From NCBI RefSeq assembly GCF_013035315.1, contig NZ_WQHP01000014.1:1-45524 (forward strand): a DNA stretch of 45,524 nt, given 5' to 3'. This document shows positions 27,201-35,048 of the stretch, piece after piece (the stretch's first letter is position 1; every line of letters begins with the position of its first letter). A program made the position numbers and the translations under genes. This DNA comes from Ruegeria arenilitoris. GTDB lineage: Bacteria > Pseudomonadota > Alphaproteobacteria > Rhodobacterales > Rhodobacteraceae. The notes beneath the pieces were generated by a model. It was not told the origin of the DNA, made no database searches, and was given only the letters and a program-made list of their open reading frames with translations.

Positions 27201-27323
27201 CTTTACATTTCAGACGAGGTCGTCACCGGGTTCGGGCGACTTGGGCATTGGTTTGCATCCGAAGACGTCTTTGGGATTAAGCCCGACATCATAACCTGCG
27301 CCAAAGGCATGACGTCTGGGTAG
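24228..27323 (+). CDS. dddD: DddD-like double CoA-transferase fused to truncated aminotransferase
   Basis: The 1031-residue frame starts after a GGGAGGA site. Residues ~8-400 and ~418-800 are two class III (CaiB/BaiF) CoA-transferase domains, the architecture of the DMSP CoA-transferase/lyase DddD. GVKVVDFGQYIAGPAVAML opens the first and GVRVLDLCNVIAGPHSASYL the second. Asp598 in HVGTIDVMCGF fits the proposed catalytic Asp (602) of Marinomonas DddD. DddD makes DMS and 3-hydroxypropionyl-CoA from DMSP. From residue 804 (YGNTEIADAM) the chain becomes a class III aminotransferase lacking its first ~60 residues. It includes the PLP-site Asp (YISDEVVTGFG) and Lys1026 (CAKGMTSG), then stops at TAG 27321-27323. 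The upstream gene is a GMC oxidoreductase 41 bases away. The DddD identity is from pattern recognition; activity is untested. Confidence 0.75.
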   Translation: MRNSFSNLPLTGVKVVDFGQYIAGPAVAMLLGDLGATVVRIDPPEGPMWDSPANAALNRNKVIVKLDLKTSKGLEKALALCAEADILVENFRPEKLTALGIDFAALRDQRPELITISIPGFASNDEERRELRAYESIVAASSGVFTDMGLNWVLMGLNPSFSPLPLASAYASQIAASATVLALQSRQVTGLGDQIEVPLAAAVMEGLCYNSIKVENMPERYLTQREVEIERRRIEGLPMNVAYDDLQELLDPFFRSYMCKDGRMFYVVCPSHKNHARRCLEVLGIYDELVADGLTSEEDTYKPWSEWTHDTSLGVYPMPKFWADKIAARMKEVFMTRTSHEWKKMFGRGLIPGAPQRWLQEWIHDEYAETSGLMIDVHDPIYGDMTQPGPVVWMEESGEEALNPEPRRWVDFDEALKLLKKHRTEIPEPTEETAKEGWLSGVRVLDLCNVIAGPHSASYLARFGAEVIKLDPSVPMYDSWNTVIYGMSQMRGKRSILADITSHHGRRVFEDLVKSVDVIVWNAPDNQIKKMGLDADNLRKINPGALFCKLDCFSGVRRGTRTDYIGYDDLVQATTGIMLRFGGAMDRPEEHAHVGTIDVMCGFGGALGVAAALYQKHRFGRIGRGRTSLNANSGLLQIPFAFDYKGRGLFDEPSGPEANGYDALSRFYSTASGRYVLLSAYEADLPRFRNVEGLEDLPDLPEEDRAAYLATAFQVLPASDWVEKLNAADIGVAICENLDALRARNSREADGTPGTENGSYSFSVYSDHPSGHEVTQLDPYAVRTTRAKVFAVEPSEKFGTSTRYGNTEIADAMAQQAKEMAYFSPFNNANSTPARLAHEIAKRTPGDLNHVFFTTGGSTAVDSALRFVQFRNNLLGKPQKKIVISRQKAYHGSTYLAASVSGKERDKGWLDQASHLTRFLPNVNPYTRRSDQTFDDFLDEKTADLENMILQTGADKVAAFIAEPILCSGGVIVPPRGYHQRCLEICRKYDVLYISDEVVTGFGRLGHWFASEDVFGIKPDIITCAKGMTSG

Positions 27324-27833
27324 GTACCCATGGGGGCTTGTATCATCTCTGACCGGCTGATTGCAGATGTAAGCGGAAACAATGCACAGAACGCTACGTT
27401 TTCAAACGGCTTCACTTACTCAGGCCATCCAGTAAGCGCGGCGGCAGGCCTGAAGACGATTGAAATCATGGAGCGCGACGGCGTTCTGGAACATGTCCGT
27501 GCAATCACGCCGCTCTTCGAAGAGCGCCTCCAGGCTCTGGCAGATTTGCCGCTCGTCGGTGATGCGCGCGGCATGGGGCTCGTTGGCTGCGTCGAATGTG
27601 TTGCAGACGCAAAAGCAGATAATGCACTGGACCTAGATAAATCTGTCGGCGCCCTGATTGATCATCATTGTCAGGAGAACGGGCTGATCCTGCGGCCGAT
27701 TATCAACATGTGCGTGTTTTCCCCACCTCTGATCATTACGGAAGGTGAGTTGAGCCAGATGTTCGACATCCTTGAAAAAGGTATCCGGCTGGCAACCGAA
27801 GACCTAAAGCAGCAGCGTACGTTTAAACCTTAG
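27324..27833 (+). pseudogene. Remainder of class III aminotransferase after in-frame TAG
   Basis: The same frame continues after the TAG with VPMGACIISDRL, the normal continuation of the class III motif (K-G-x-T-S-G-[Y]-x-P-M-G-A). It stays open for 169 codons to the TAA at 27831-27833. The C-terminal half includes FTYSGHPVSAAAGLKTIE, DARGMGLVGCVE and PPLIITEGEL, all typical. The TAG stands where Tyr is expected, so a single TAC/TAT to TAG change explains it. An ATG at 27330 with a GGTAGG sequence just before it could allow reinitiation of a separate fragment. No other stop or frameshift is present, so the change is recent, a sequencing error, or the fragment is still used. Confidence 0.75.
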
Positions 27834-27850
27834 GAACTACCTCGGCGCGC

Positions 27851-27877
27851 CATCGCAGTTTCCATGGTTGCGATGCC
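27851..27877. terminator. Stem-loop between convergent operons
   Basis: CATCGCA (27851-27857) and TGCGATG (27869-27875) form a 7-base perfect stem with an 11-base loop, followed on the plus strand by CCTTTGCTT. It lies between the convergent aminotransferase and MttB-like genes and could stop transcription from both sides. The U-tract is weak. Confidence 0.45.
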
Positions 27878-27897
27878 TTTGCTTAAGTGCGCTGCGT

Positions 27898-29466
27898 TTA
27901 CCCTGCCCGCATCACCTCTGGTGGCAATTTGATCGGGAATTTGGACCGAACCTCCGCATCCGCCTTGCTGCCAAAATAGTTTGGATAGTGACTGGATAGA
28001 ATATCGTTCACGACTGATCGGCTCCGTTCAAGCATATCCCGGCGACCGGCTCTTTCCCAAGTATCGGTTAGCTCTCGATCCATAAGGGTTGGATAGACAT
28101 ACTCAGTCTCCATGTATTGCAAGGTCTGCGTGTTGCCGAGGAAATGCCCAGGCTCAATTGCACATTCGTGGATGACGTCGACCGACAGCGTGTCGTCGCT
28201 CACCTCGATACCACGTAGGCTTCGTGAGATCATGCCCGCTGCCTCGTTGTCGATGACCATTGACTCAAAGCTGCAACCCATCAGGCTGCCGAGCATACCA
28301 CCAAATTCGCAGAGCCTGTTGGCCCCGGCATGGGCCGCCAATGCGAAAGTTAACGCCTTTTCCAGACCATACTGTGCGTCAGGGATCTTGGAATCCGTCA
28401 TGCCGCAACCGACGCTGGTCGGCAGATTGTAAAAATTGCCCATCTGGATCGCCGCCGCCGAGATCAACGCCTGCTCACCACTGCCACCTGTAAATGAACC
28501 AGTGCGCAGGTCAGTAATAAATGGCCAAGCCGCAAAGACGACCGGAGTCCCCGGATTGATCAAATTGGCGATGGCCACACATGACAAGGTCTCTGCCACC
28601 GCCTGCGCGAGCGTACCAGCCAAGGGCGCAGGAGACGTAGCCCCAGCTTGCGGCGGGACGGCCAGATCGCAGACAAGCCCCATCTTCGCTGTATCAATCA
28701 GGATTTCCAGATTTTCCCGCCCAAAACGGAGCGGTGAAACGATGGGACAGCCACCAAAAATCACAGAGGGCTTTTCAAGGAACTTGCCTTCCCCGCCCGA
28801 TGCCAGATCGAATAGTTGAATGGCGTCTTGTATGTGTTCGCGCGTGCGGAATGTCAGGCAGGATGGTTTCTCACTGCCCGCCAGAATGGCGTAGAGCATG
28901 CTCATGTCATGCTCGTAGTCCTGCGGTACATCCGTCGCCAAAACCGTATCACCGGTCATGTGAATGTTGTCGAGCCGGTCAACCAGACGGGTGAAATCGT
29001 AAATGTCTTTGAGCGTCGACGGCCGGTAACTGCAAGTTTCCGCATCAAACGTTGTCACAGCGGTGCCTGAGTTCGCATAGTACACCTTGTCTTTGGTGCA
29101 GTGCATGTCATCCTTACCGGCCCGCGATCCGCGTGCATGGACATAGAACTCGCTGGCAGCCTTAGCCAAAAGATCTTCCATCAACGCGCGAGGAAAGCAC
29201 AGCCTACCATGCTCGTTCACCGTCGCCCCTTTAGGCAACACGAGATCGAGAACTTCCTGCGTTGGATCACCGACGCCCGTACGCTCCAGAATGCTAAGGG
29301 CGGCCTCGTGAATGCGCGACATGTCCGCCTCTGAAAGTGGCCTGTATCGCCCACCAGAAATGCCTGGCCAGATTGCCTGCGAAGCTGCGCTACTGTTCCG
29401 CACTGCGGCTCGTGCTTCACGCCCGCCCCCGCGCCGTCGTGATCTGCGCTTCGTTAATTCTTTCAT
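27898..29466 (-). CDS. MttB-family (non-pyrrolysine) methyltransferase
   Basis: The 522-residue protein begins with the basic RRSRRRGGGREARAA leader common in proteobacterial MttB homologues. The TIM-barrel MttB domain follows (LSEADMSRIHEAALSILERTGVG; GGCPIVSPLRFG; SVGCGMTDSKIPDAQYGLEKAL; CAIEPGHFLGN). The gene has no in-frame TAG, so it is the non-pyrrolysine type. Characterised members of that type (for example MtgB) demethylate quaternary amines such as glycine betaine to a corrinoid protein. No corrinoid-protein gene lies in the window. It follows the Rieske gene by 25 bases with a GGAGAAA site and ends the seven-gene operon. The substrate is unknown but probably an N-methylated compound. 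Confidence 0.85.
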   Translation of the reverse strand: MKELTKRRSRRRGGGREARAAVRNSSAASQAIWPGISGGRYRPLSEADMSRIHEAALSILERTGVGDPTQEVLDLVLPKGATVNEHGRLCFPRALMEDLLAKAASEFYVHARGSRAGKDDMHCTKDKVYYANSGTAVTTFDAETCSYRPSTLKDIYDFTRLVDRLDNIHMTGDTVLATDVPQDYEHDMSMLYAILAGSEKPSCLTFRTREHIQDAIQLFDLASGGEGKFLEKPSVIFGGCPIVSPLRFGRENLEILIDTAKMGLVCDLAVPPQAGATSPAPLAGTLAQAVAETLSCVAIANLINPGTPVVFAAWPFITDLRTGSFTGGSGEQALISAAAIQMGNFYNLPTSVGCGMTDSKIPDAQYGLEKALTFALAAHAGANRLCEFGGMLGSLMGCSFESMVIDNEAAGMISRSLRGIEVSDDTLSVDVIHECAIEPGHFLGNTQTLQYMETEYVYPTLMDRELTDTWERAGRRDMLERSRSVVNDILSSHYPNYFGSKADAEVRSKFPIKLPPEVMRAG

Positions 29467-29491
29467 AGTATTTCTCCGAATTCTGAGCGTG

Positions 29492-30691
29492 TCAGATCAT
29501 GCTGAAATAATTGCGGTAGAAGCTTGGAATGCTCCATTCCATCTCGGACAGCGGTCCCGGCACGAAGTGGTGGGAGTTCACGCCCTCTTGGTTATGACGG
29601 ATGATCCGCTCATCATCGAGCGACGTGACATGCCAGAGCCATGTCAACGCGTCCTTATCGTAGTCACGACCCTCTTGTGCGTCGCCGCGCACATACCAGA
29701 CGATCTGAATATCCGTTTCCTGCATGGCGCGCGGGACGAACCGGTAGCCAACCATGTGATCTGCATAAACGAGGAAATAGTTCAGTGTGCCGATCCCCAG
29801 ATCGGTGGCACCGCCATCGTGACCTTTCAGTTCACCCAAAGGCGGCGCCAACGAAGCGCCATCCTTGCTACCGGTCAAATAGCCTGGAAACAGCGGATAG
29901 CGGCGCCAATAGACGTCTGCGCCCGGGGCGAGCGCGTTATCTCCGGTCAGGTCCAGCTCCTCAACGGGCACTCCGGCTTCTTTCATCCGCTCATGAAGTG
30001 CGCCGCTGAACTCCAGAACCTGAGCGGGGTCTTTCAACGAATGGCTGCGCGAATAGTCCTGATGAGACGGCGCGCAGTGGTAGCATTCCAGATAATTCTC
30101 CAACGCCAGTTTCCAATTTGCTGGAACCGGGTATGAGGCTTCATGAGCGACCTTCAGGTTTTCAAATTCGAACGGTTTTGACAGTGGGGCCAACTGCACC
30201 AACGCAGCATCTAGCGGCGGGGCGTCTTCAGCTGCGCAGACAAAAATCAGACCTTGGAATATCTTCACCTGAACCGGGAACAATCCGTATTGGCCCGGGT
30301 CGAAATTCGACCCCATTGAACGCCCGTTTCGTAGCTTGCCGTTCAGATCAAAAGTCCACGCATGATAGGGGCAGATGAAATTGCGTGCCTTGCCTTTCCG
30401 TTCAATGCAAACCCGCGATCCCCGGTGGCGGCAAACGTTCAGATGCGCGCGCACCTCACCTTCGCGATCCCGAACGATGATGATGGACTCGGGCCCATAG
30501 TCGAACAGGAAATAGTCCCCCGGTTCTGCGACCTGACTAACATGGCCGACCCAGATCCAGTTACGGTTCCAGAACGCGCCTATATCGTTCTCGTATACTG
30601 CTTGAGACGTATAGAAGTGACGAGGCAGGGCGAACCCTTCCTGTTGCGCGTCCATCAAATCGCGCATTACTTGCAGGTCATCTTTTGGCAT
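29492..30691 (-). CDS. Rieske non-heme iron oxygenase, alpha subunit
   Basis: The 399-residue protein has a Rieske [2Fe-2S] site, C-R-H then 17 residues then C-P-Y-H, at residues ~85-110. The mononuclear iron site is in LENYLECYHCAPSHQDYSRSH, with the Asp ligand near the C-terminus. The ENYLECYHC form is shared with GbcA, stachydrine demethylase and carnitine oxygenases, which act on quaternary ammonium compounds. ATG 30691 has a GAGGTG site; ATG 30703 overlaps the upstream stop and is an alternative. No reductase component is encoded nearby, so electrons must come from elsewhere or from the neighbouring flavoprotein. Confidence 0.87.
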   Translation of the reverse strand: MPKDDLQVMRDLMDAQQEGFALPRHFYTSQAVYENDIGAFWNRNWIWVGHVSQVAEPGDYFLFDYGPESIIIVRDREGEVRAHLNVCRHRGSRVCIERKGKARNFICPYHAWTFDLNGKLRNGRSMGSNFDPGQYGLFPVQVKIFQGLIFVCAAEDAPPLDAALVQLAPLSKPFEFENLKVAHEASYPVPANWKLALENYLECYHCAPSHQDYSRSHSLKDPAQVLEFSGALHERMKEAGVPVEELDLTGDNALAPGADVYWRRYPLFPGYLTGSKDGASLAPPLGELKGHDGGATDLGIGTLNYFLVYADHMVGYRFVPRAMQETDIQIVWYVRGDAQEGRDYDKDALTWLWHVTSLDDERIIRHNQEGVNSHHFVPGPLSEMEWSIPSFYRNYFSMI

Positions 30692-30699
30692 TGCGCACC

Positions 30700-32766
30700 T
30701 CATGCAGATTCAAGGGAAATGACTTCCCGGCGGAAGAACTCACGGTCGATGTCGTCCGCGTTACGTTCGAAATTCCGGGCAGCCATGTGACCCGAATATA
30801 CAGCATCCGCGATCAAGCCGGGGTTTGCGGCATCTCCGATTAATTCCAACGTTTTCAACGGACTTGCTGTCAAACCGCAAAGCTCGTCGTAAAGAGTGGT
30901 TTCTCGCATTCGCTGCGTCACCAGTACCACGGAGCTGCATTCAATGGAGTTCTCTCGCCCCGTGTAGACGCACTGCAATGTCGCCTGGCCGGGCGCGACA
31001 CCGGCCAAGGTCTGGGACAGGTTCAGACGAACGCCTTTTTCCAACAGACTGCGTTGCACTTTAGTCTGCTCCAACGTCAATTCGGTAAACGGCGAAACTA
31101 TTGAGGCCGGCGTTACAAAGACAACCTCTCGCCCAACCTGAGCCAAATGATCAGCCAAGACTCCACCGAGATAGGCTTGATCATCATCGTAGACCACAAT
31201 CGGGCCGTCCTGCGGCATGACTCCGGCCACAATGTCATCCGGAGTGAAAATCTGAGAACCTAAACCGATTGGTGCACCGTGAAATGCAGATTTCCCGCGC
31301 CCGTCTCGCCGCCATTTTGCGCCGGTTGCAACAAAGACGTTCGGTATACCCAACTCGATGACCTCACTGGCTGACAAACGGCTGTCGGTGAACAGTAGAA
31401 CGTTCCCGCGTTGTTGCAGGTCGTAGATTCTGTGATCTGACACGCGCTTCCAAGCGGATAGCCCGGTCAGGGCAGCTTCCTGCATCACACGGCCGCCGAA
31501 CTCTTGCTTTGCTTCCGCCAGAGTTACCTCGTAGCCCCGCCGCGCCAATTGCATGGCGCATTCAAGTCCGGCTGGTCCGCTGCCGACAACAAGCGCGGCT
31601 TCCTCGTTTACCCGACGCTCAATGATCTCAGGATGCCATTTCCTCCGCCACTCTTCACCCATAGTCGGGTTTTGGGTGCAGCGTATTGGGACGCCTAGAG
31701 AGTCGGATGAAACACAGATATTGCAACCGATACATTCACGTATTTCTTCGATGCGATCTTCCCTAATTTTGTTGGGCAGAAACGGATCGGCGATGGATGG
31801 TCGCGCCGCGCCGATAAAATCAAGGATGCCCTTCCTGACCAGTGACGCCATCAAGTCCGGCGACGTAAGACGCCCGACGCCCACAACAGGCTTAGAAGTC
31901 ACCTGTTTCACGAACTCGATATATGAGGTCTGAAAGCCGTCGCGGGGCTCGAACCGAGTCGTCGCAGAGTCGTTGCTCCAATCCGCCACATTAACATCCC
32001 AAAGGTCTGGAAGCTGGGCCAGCAATTCGACTACTGCACGGCCTTCTTCCTGCGCTTGCATCCCCTCTGACCCGAGCATTTCATCAACCGCAAACCGAAG
32101 GGCAATGGCGCAATCATCTCCAACCTCTTCCTTGGTTTCTTCCAGAAGCTCGCGAGTCAGTCGCACCCGGTTCTCCAACGAACCTCCATATTCATCCGTC
32201 CGATCATTGAACTGTGGCAGCAGAAAATGATGAGGCAATGTCATGTGATGCCCCGCATAGACATACACAATGTCGAACCCGGCTTCGCGCGAGCGACGAG
32301 CCGCCGCGCGATGCCACTTGCGAAATTCTCGAATGTCAGCCTTGTCCATTGCCCTTGCCTGTTTCGGGTATGGAGTCTGCAAGACAAGTTCTGATGGGGC
32401 CAGCAGAGGCGCTCGGGTCAGGTGGTTTTGGGCATGGTGCCCGTTATGCGCCAATTGGATTGCCGCGAGCGAGCCCTTCTCATGAATTGAGTTGGTTATC
32501 AGACGCAGTGCAGGAATATCCTGATCGTCCCAAATTCGGTTTTCAGAATAAGGAGACAAATCCGAAGTCGGATGAATCTCGGCCTCCTGAGTGGACACCA
32601 CCGCCCAACCGCCCTCGGCTTTCATCGCCCGCATGGCAGCTTCGGCCTGAGGTCGCAAATGACCCAAACCATTGCAGTGGGGCACCTGGTAGAACCGGTT
32701 TCGAGCCGTTACTGGCCCGATCTTGACCGGTTCGAAGAGAACAGAATATTCGTCAGCGCCTGACAT
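30700..32766 (-). CDS. TMADH/DgcA-like FMN, 4Fe-4S flavoprotein
   Basis: The 688-residue protein begins with an Old-Yellow-Enzyme TIM barrel (LFEPVKIGPVTARNRFYQVPH; FNDRTDEYGGSLENR). The four-cysteine cluster site is CIGCNICVSSDSLGVPIRC (C-x2-C-x2-C-x11-C), as in trimethylamine dehydrogenase. An ADP/FAD-binding half follows (ALVVGSGPAGLECAMQLARRGYEV). Members demethylate tertiary amines (trimethylamine, dimethylglycine, stachydrine products) or reduce enoate-type substrates. It lies between the ABC importer and the Rieske oxygenase, overlapping the longer Rieske start. The likely role is removal of a further N-methyl group after the oxygenase step. Confidence 0.85.
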   Translation of the reverse strand: MSGADEYSVLFEPVKIGPVTARNRFYQVPHCNGLGHLRPQAEAAMRAMKAEGGWAVVSTQEAEIHPTSDLSPYSENRIWDDQDIPALRLITNSIHEKGSLAAIQLAHNGHHAQNHLTRAPLLAPSELVLQTPYPKQARAMDKADIREFRKWHRAAARRSREAGFDIVYVYAGHHMTLPHHFLLPQFNDRTDEYGGSLENRVRLTRELLEETKEEVGDDCAIALRFAVDEMLGSEGMQAQEEGRAVVELLAQLPDLWDVNVADWSNDSATTRFEPRDGFQTSYIEFVKQVTSKPVVGVGRLTSPDLMASLVRKGILDFIGAARPSIADPFLPNKIREDRIEEIRECIGCNICVSSDSLGVPIRCTQNPTMGEEWRRKWHPEIIERRVNEEAALVVGSGPAGLECAMQLARRGYEVTLAEAKQEFGGRVMQEAALTGLSAWKRVSDHRIYDLQQRGNVLLFTDSRLSASEVIELGIPNVFVATGAKWRRDGRGKSAFHGAPIGLGSQIFTPDDIVAGVMPQDGPIVVYDDDQAYLGGVLADHLAQVGREVVFVTPASIVSPFTELTLEQTKVQRSLLEKGVRLNLSQTLAGVAPGQATLQCVYTGRENSIECSSVVLVTQRMRETTLYDELCGLTASPLKTLELIGDAANPGLIADAVYSGHMAARNFERNADDIDREFFRREVISLESA

Positions 32767-32804
32767 TGCCGCGCTTCCTCCAAGTAAATTGGAAATTGGT
32801 TCGT

Positions 32805-32839
32805 GGGAATGGAAGGACTTCTACGTCCCCACCATTCCC
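32805..32839 (-). promoter_or_regulatory. Intercistronic stem-loop after binding-protein gene
   Basis: GGGAATGG (32805-32812) pairs with CCATTCCC (32832-32839), and an inner GGAC/GTCC (32815-32818, 32825-32828) continues the stem. It lies within the operon, 22 bases after the binding-protein stop and ~38 bases before the flavoprotein start. No U-tract follows on the minus strand. Such hairpins often protect the 3' end of binding-protein mRNA so that it is made in excess over downstream enzymes; partial termination is the alternative. Confidence 0.6.
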
Positions 32840-32860
32840 GGCTGTGTTGTAAGAGTGCCC

Positions 32861-33916
32861 TTAGAAGCCAGCTTTGATGCGCTCGAATTCCTTCAACATC
32901 TTGGCCTCCAACTCGGGGTTAACAGCGTCAAAGAACAGGCTGCCTTCAAAGAAGCTGTCCACATCCGAAAACCCGTAGGTTTCGATCAGCTCTGGGTCTG
33001 CCTGTGCAAAAGCGTCTTCGTTGGCGTGGGCGTAACCCCAGCTTTCAATAATGTATTTACCGCTTGCCGCAGAGCTGAGCGCGTTCAGCATGTCATAGAC
33101 TTGCTCATCCGACTGCTTGGCAGATTTCAGATGCACATAACCGCAGACCCAAGTCGCGATACCTTTGTCTACATCACGCATCATGACCGCTGGCGTTTCG
33201 TTCCAGATCAGGTTCAGTTCCGATTGGTTCCATCCCCAACCCAGCGTGACCTCACCGCTGGCAATTGCCTGATCCAGTTGGCCGGCGTCAGACCAATAAA
33301 AGCGCACGTTCGGATGAATCGCGCGCAGGTAGTCCGCCGCTTTTTGGAATTCCTCGTCACTCATATCGGTATAGCTGGAGGCGCCAGTTGCCAATGCCGC
33401 CATTGCAAAGGCACTGGAAGCGGCGTCCGGAATGGCGACTTTGCCCTGATATGCAGGATCGGCAAGCAATTGCAGCGAAACATCATCTGCCGAAATCATA
33501 TCGGTTCGATAGATAAGACCAGTATTGCCCCATTCGAACGGAACCATGTAGGTCTGCCCATCAATGGTGATGCCATCGACCTCTTTGATCTTGGGCATCA
33601 GCTTGTCCCAGTTTTCCAGCTTGCTGGTGTCAATCGGCTTGATCATGTCTGCCGCTACCCACTTTCTCAGGGCATCCGTGCAGGGATGGGCCAAATCAGC
33701 TTCAAAACCGGACTGAAGCTTTGTGAACGCTTCTTCCACGCTGCCAAAATAGGTGTAGCTAGGCGCGCCGCCGTACTTTTCGACATAGTCGCCGTAGAAA
33801 CCCTGATCCTCATATCCGGACCAGTCAAAAACGGTCAGATCAGCGGCGTTCGCCAGAGCTTGGCTGGCGGCAAAGGTGGCAACTACTGCTGCAATAAGTG
33901 ATGCTGTTTTACTCAT
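32861..33916 (-). CDS. PotD/PotF-type ABC substrate-binding protein
   Basis: The 351-residue periplasmic protein has signal peptide MSKTASLIAAVVATFAASQALANA, followed by LTVFDWSGYED. That string is the usual start of spermidine/putrescine-type binding proteins, and the type 2 periplasmic-binding fold follows. GGAGGAG precedes the ATG, which overlaps the ATPase stop by four bases. Since the downstream genes attack N-methyl groups, the ligand is probably a betaine-like cation rather than a polyamine. This is inference. Confidence 0.87.
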   Translation of the reverse strand: MSKTASLIAAVVATFAASQALANAADLTVFDWSGYEDQGFYGDYVEKYGGAPSYTYFGSVEEAFTKLQSGFEADLAHPCTDALRKWVAADMIKPIDTSKLENWDKLMPKIKEVDGITIDGQTYMVPFEWGNTGLIYRTDMISADDVSLQLLADPAYQGKVAIPDAASSAFAMAALATGASSYTDMSDEEFQKAADYLRAIHPNVRFYWSDAGQLDQAIASGEVTLGWGWNQSELNLIWNETPAVMMRDVDKGIATWVCGYVHLKSAKQSDEQVYDMLNALSSAASGKYIIESWGYAHANEDAFAQADPELIETYGFSDVDSFFEGSLFFDAVNPELEAKMLKEFERIKAGF

Positions 33917-35028
33917 TTGTCTCCTCCCAAATATTCACGTTTACCCAAGTCAATCACCGAGGCGCTTTGAACGCCAAGCCAGACGGTATCGCCGCGCGTG
34001 TGATCGACCGTGTGAAAGTAGTTTGGTACTGCGACGGCGATACTGTCTTTCAGACCATCGACGCGCACATAGTAGTGGACACTCTCTCCATAAAAGGCGA
34101 CGTCCGAAACCACGCCCTGAACAAGAGCATCGTACCCATCCGGCTTTTCCGCACTGATTTCCAATTGCTCAGGACGAACGCCGACAAGAAGTTCCTTGTC
34201 ATGCACCTGGACGTTGGGGTTCACCCCGATTTCCATCTTCCCTAAGCCCTTAACGTTGACTTCAAGCGTTTCAGCATTCTCTGCAGTCACTTCGGCATCC
34301 AGAAAGTTCATTCCACCGATGAAAGAAGCCACTTCCCGGTTACACGGTTGGGAATACAGGACCTCTGGCTTATCCACCTGCTTGAGCTGCCCCGCAAACA
34401 TAACGCCTATACGGTCGGACATAGTCATCGCCTCGTATTGGTCATGCGTGACCATTACAAAAGTTATTCCAAGCTTCTGCTGAAGACGGCGCATTTCCAA
34501 TTGCATCGCTTCGCGCAGATTTTTGTCCAACGCAGATAAAGGCTCATCTAGCAGTAAAACCTTGGGTCGCATGACGAGCGCGCGGGCGAGCGCTACTCGT
34601 TGCCGCTGACCTCCCGACAACTCGTTGGCCTTACGGTCCTGCAGGCCGCCCAGTTCAACCATCTCAAGCGCCTCGGCAACGCGTTCTTTAATTTCCTTCC
34701 GCGAAAGCTTGGTCTTGCGTAATCCGAAGCCAACATTGTCGCCGACATTCAGGTGCGGAAAGATCGCATAACTTTGGAACACCATATTGGTGGGACGCTT
34801 GTTGGCAGGCACCTCTCCCATCGTTCGACCATCGATCCGGATCTCGCCTTCTTCGTGATCTTGAAAACCCGCGATGATGCGCAAAGCCGTCGTCTTGCCG
34901 CAGCCCGAAGGGCCAAGCAGCGAAAAGAACTCACCCTCTTTCAAGGTCAGGTTCAGATCGGACACAGCCACAAAGGAACCAAAGCGTTTTTCGACGCCCT
35001 GAATTTCGATGATGTTCTGTTCGCTCAT
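33913..35028 (-). CDS. PotA-type ABC ATPase
   Basis: The 371-residue ATPase has Walker A GPSGCGKTTAL, signature LSGGQRQRVALARAL and Walker B VLLLDEPLSALD. It has the switch His in MVTHDQYEA and a C-terminal TOBE domain. ATG 35028 has an AAGGAAA site; ATG 35052 (8 residues longer) overlaps the permease stop ATGA-fashion and is the alternative. It powers the PotBCD-like importer encoded on both sides. Confidence 0.9.
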   Translation of the reverse strand: MSEQNIIEIQGVEKRFGSFVAVSDLNLTLKEGEFFSLLGPSGCGKTTALRIIAGFQDHEEGEIRIDGRTMGEVPANKRPTNMVFQSYAIFPHLNVGDNVGFGLRKTKLSRKEIKERVAEALEMVELGGLQDRKANELSGGQRQRVALARALVMRPKVLLLDEPLSALDKNLREAMQLEMRRLQQKLGITFVMVTHDQYEAMTMSDRIGVMFAGQLKQVDKPEVLYSQPCNREVASFIGGMNFLDAEVTAENAETLEVNVKGLGKMEIGVNPNVQVHDKELLVGVRPEQLEISAEKPDGYDALVQGVVSDVAFYGESVHYYVRVDGLKDSIAVAVPNYFHTVDHTRGDTVWLGVQSASVIDLGKREYLGGDK

Positions 35029-35048
35029 CTTATTCGTTTCCTTTGGCT

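Noticed and set aside
27321..27323. TAG read as pyrrolysine, given the MttB-family gene next door
   Set aside because: The TAG is in the aminotransferase, at a position that is Tyr in the family, not in the MttB gene. The MttB-like gene has no in-frame TAG. No pyl genes are present, and the decoding is not expected in this bacterial group.
32723..33901. 392-codon open frame on the plus strand
   Set aside because: It is antisense to the PotD-like binding-protein gene, which has signal peptide, ribosome site and operon context.
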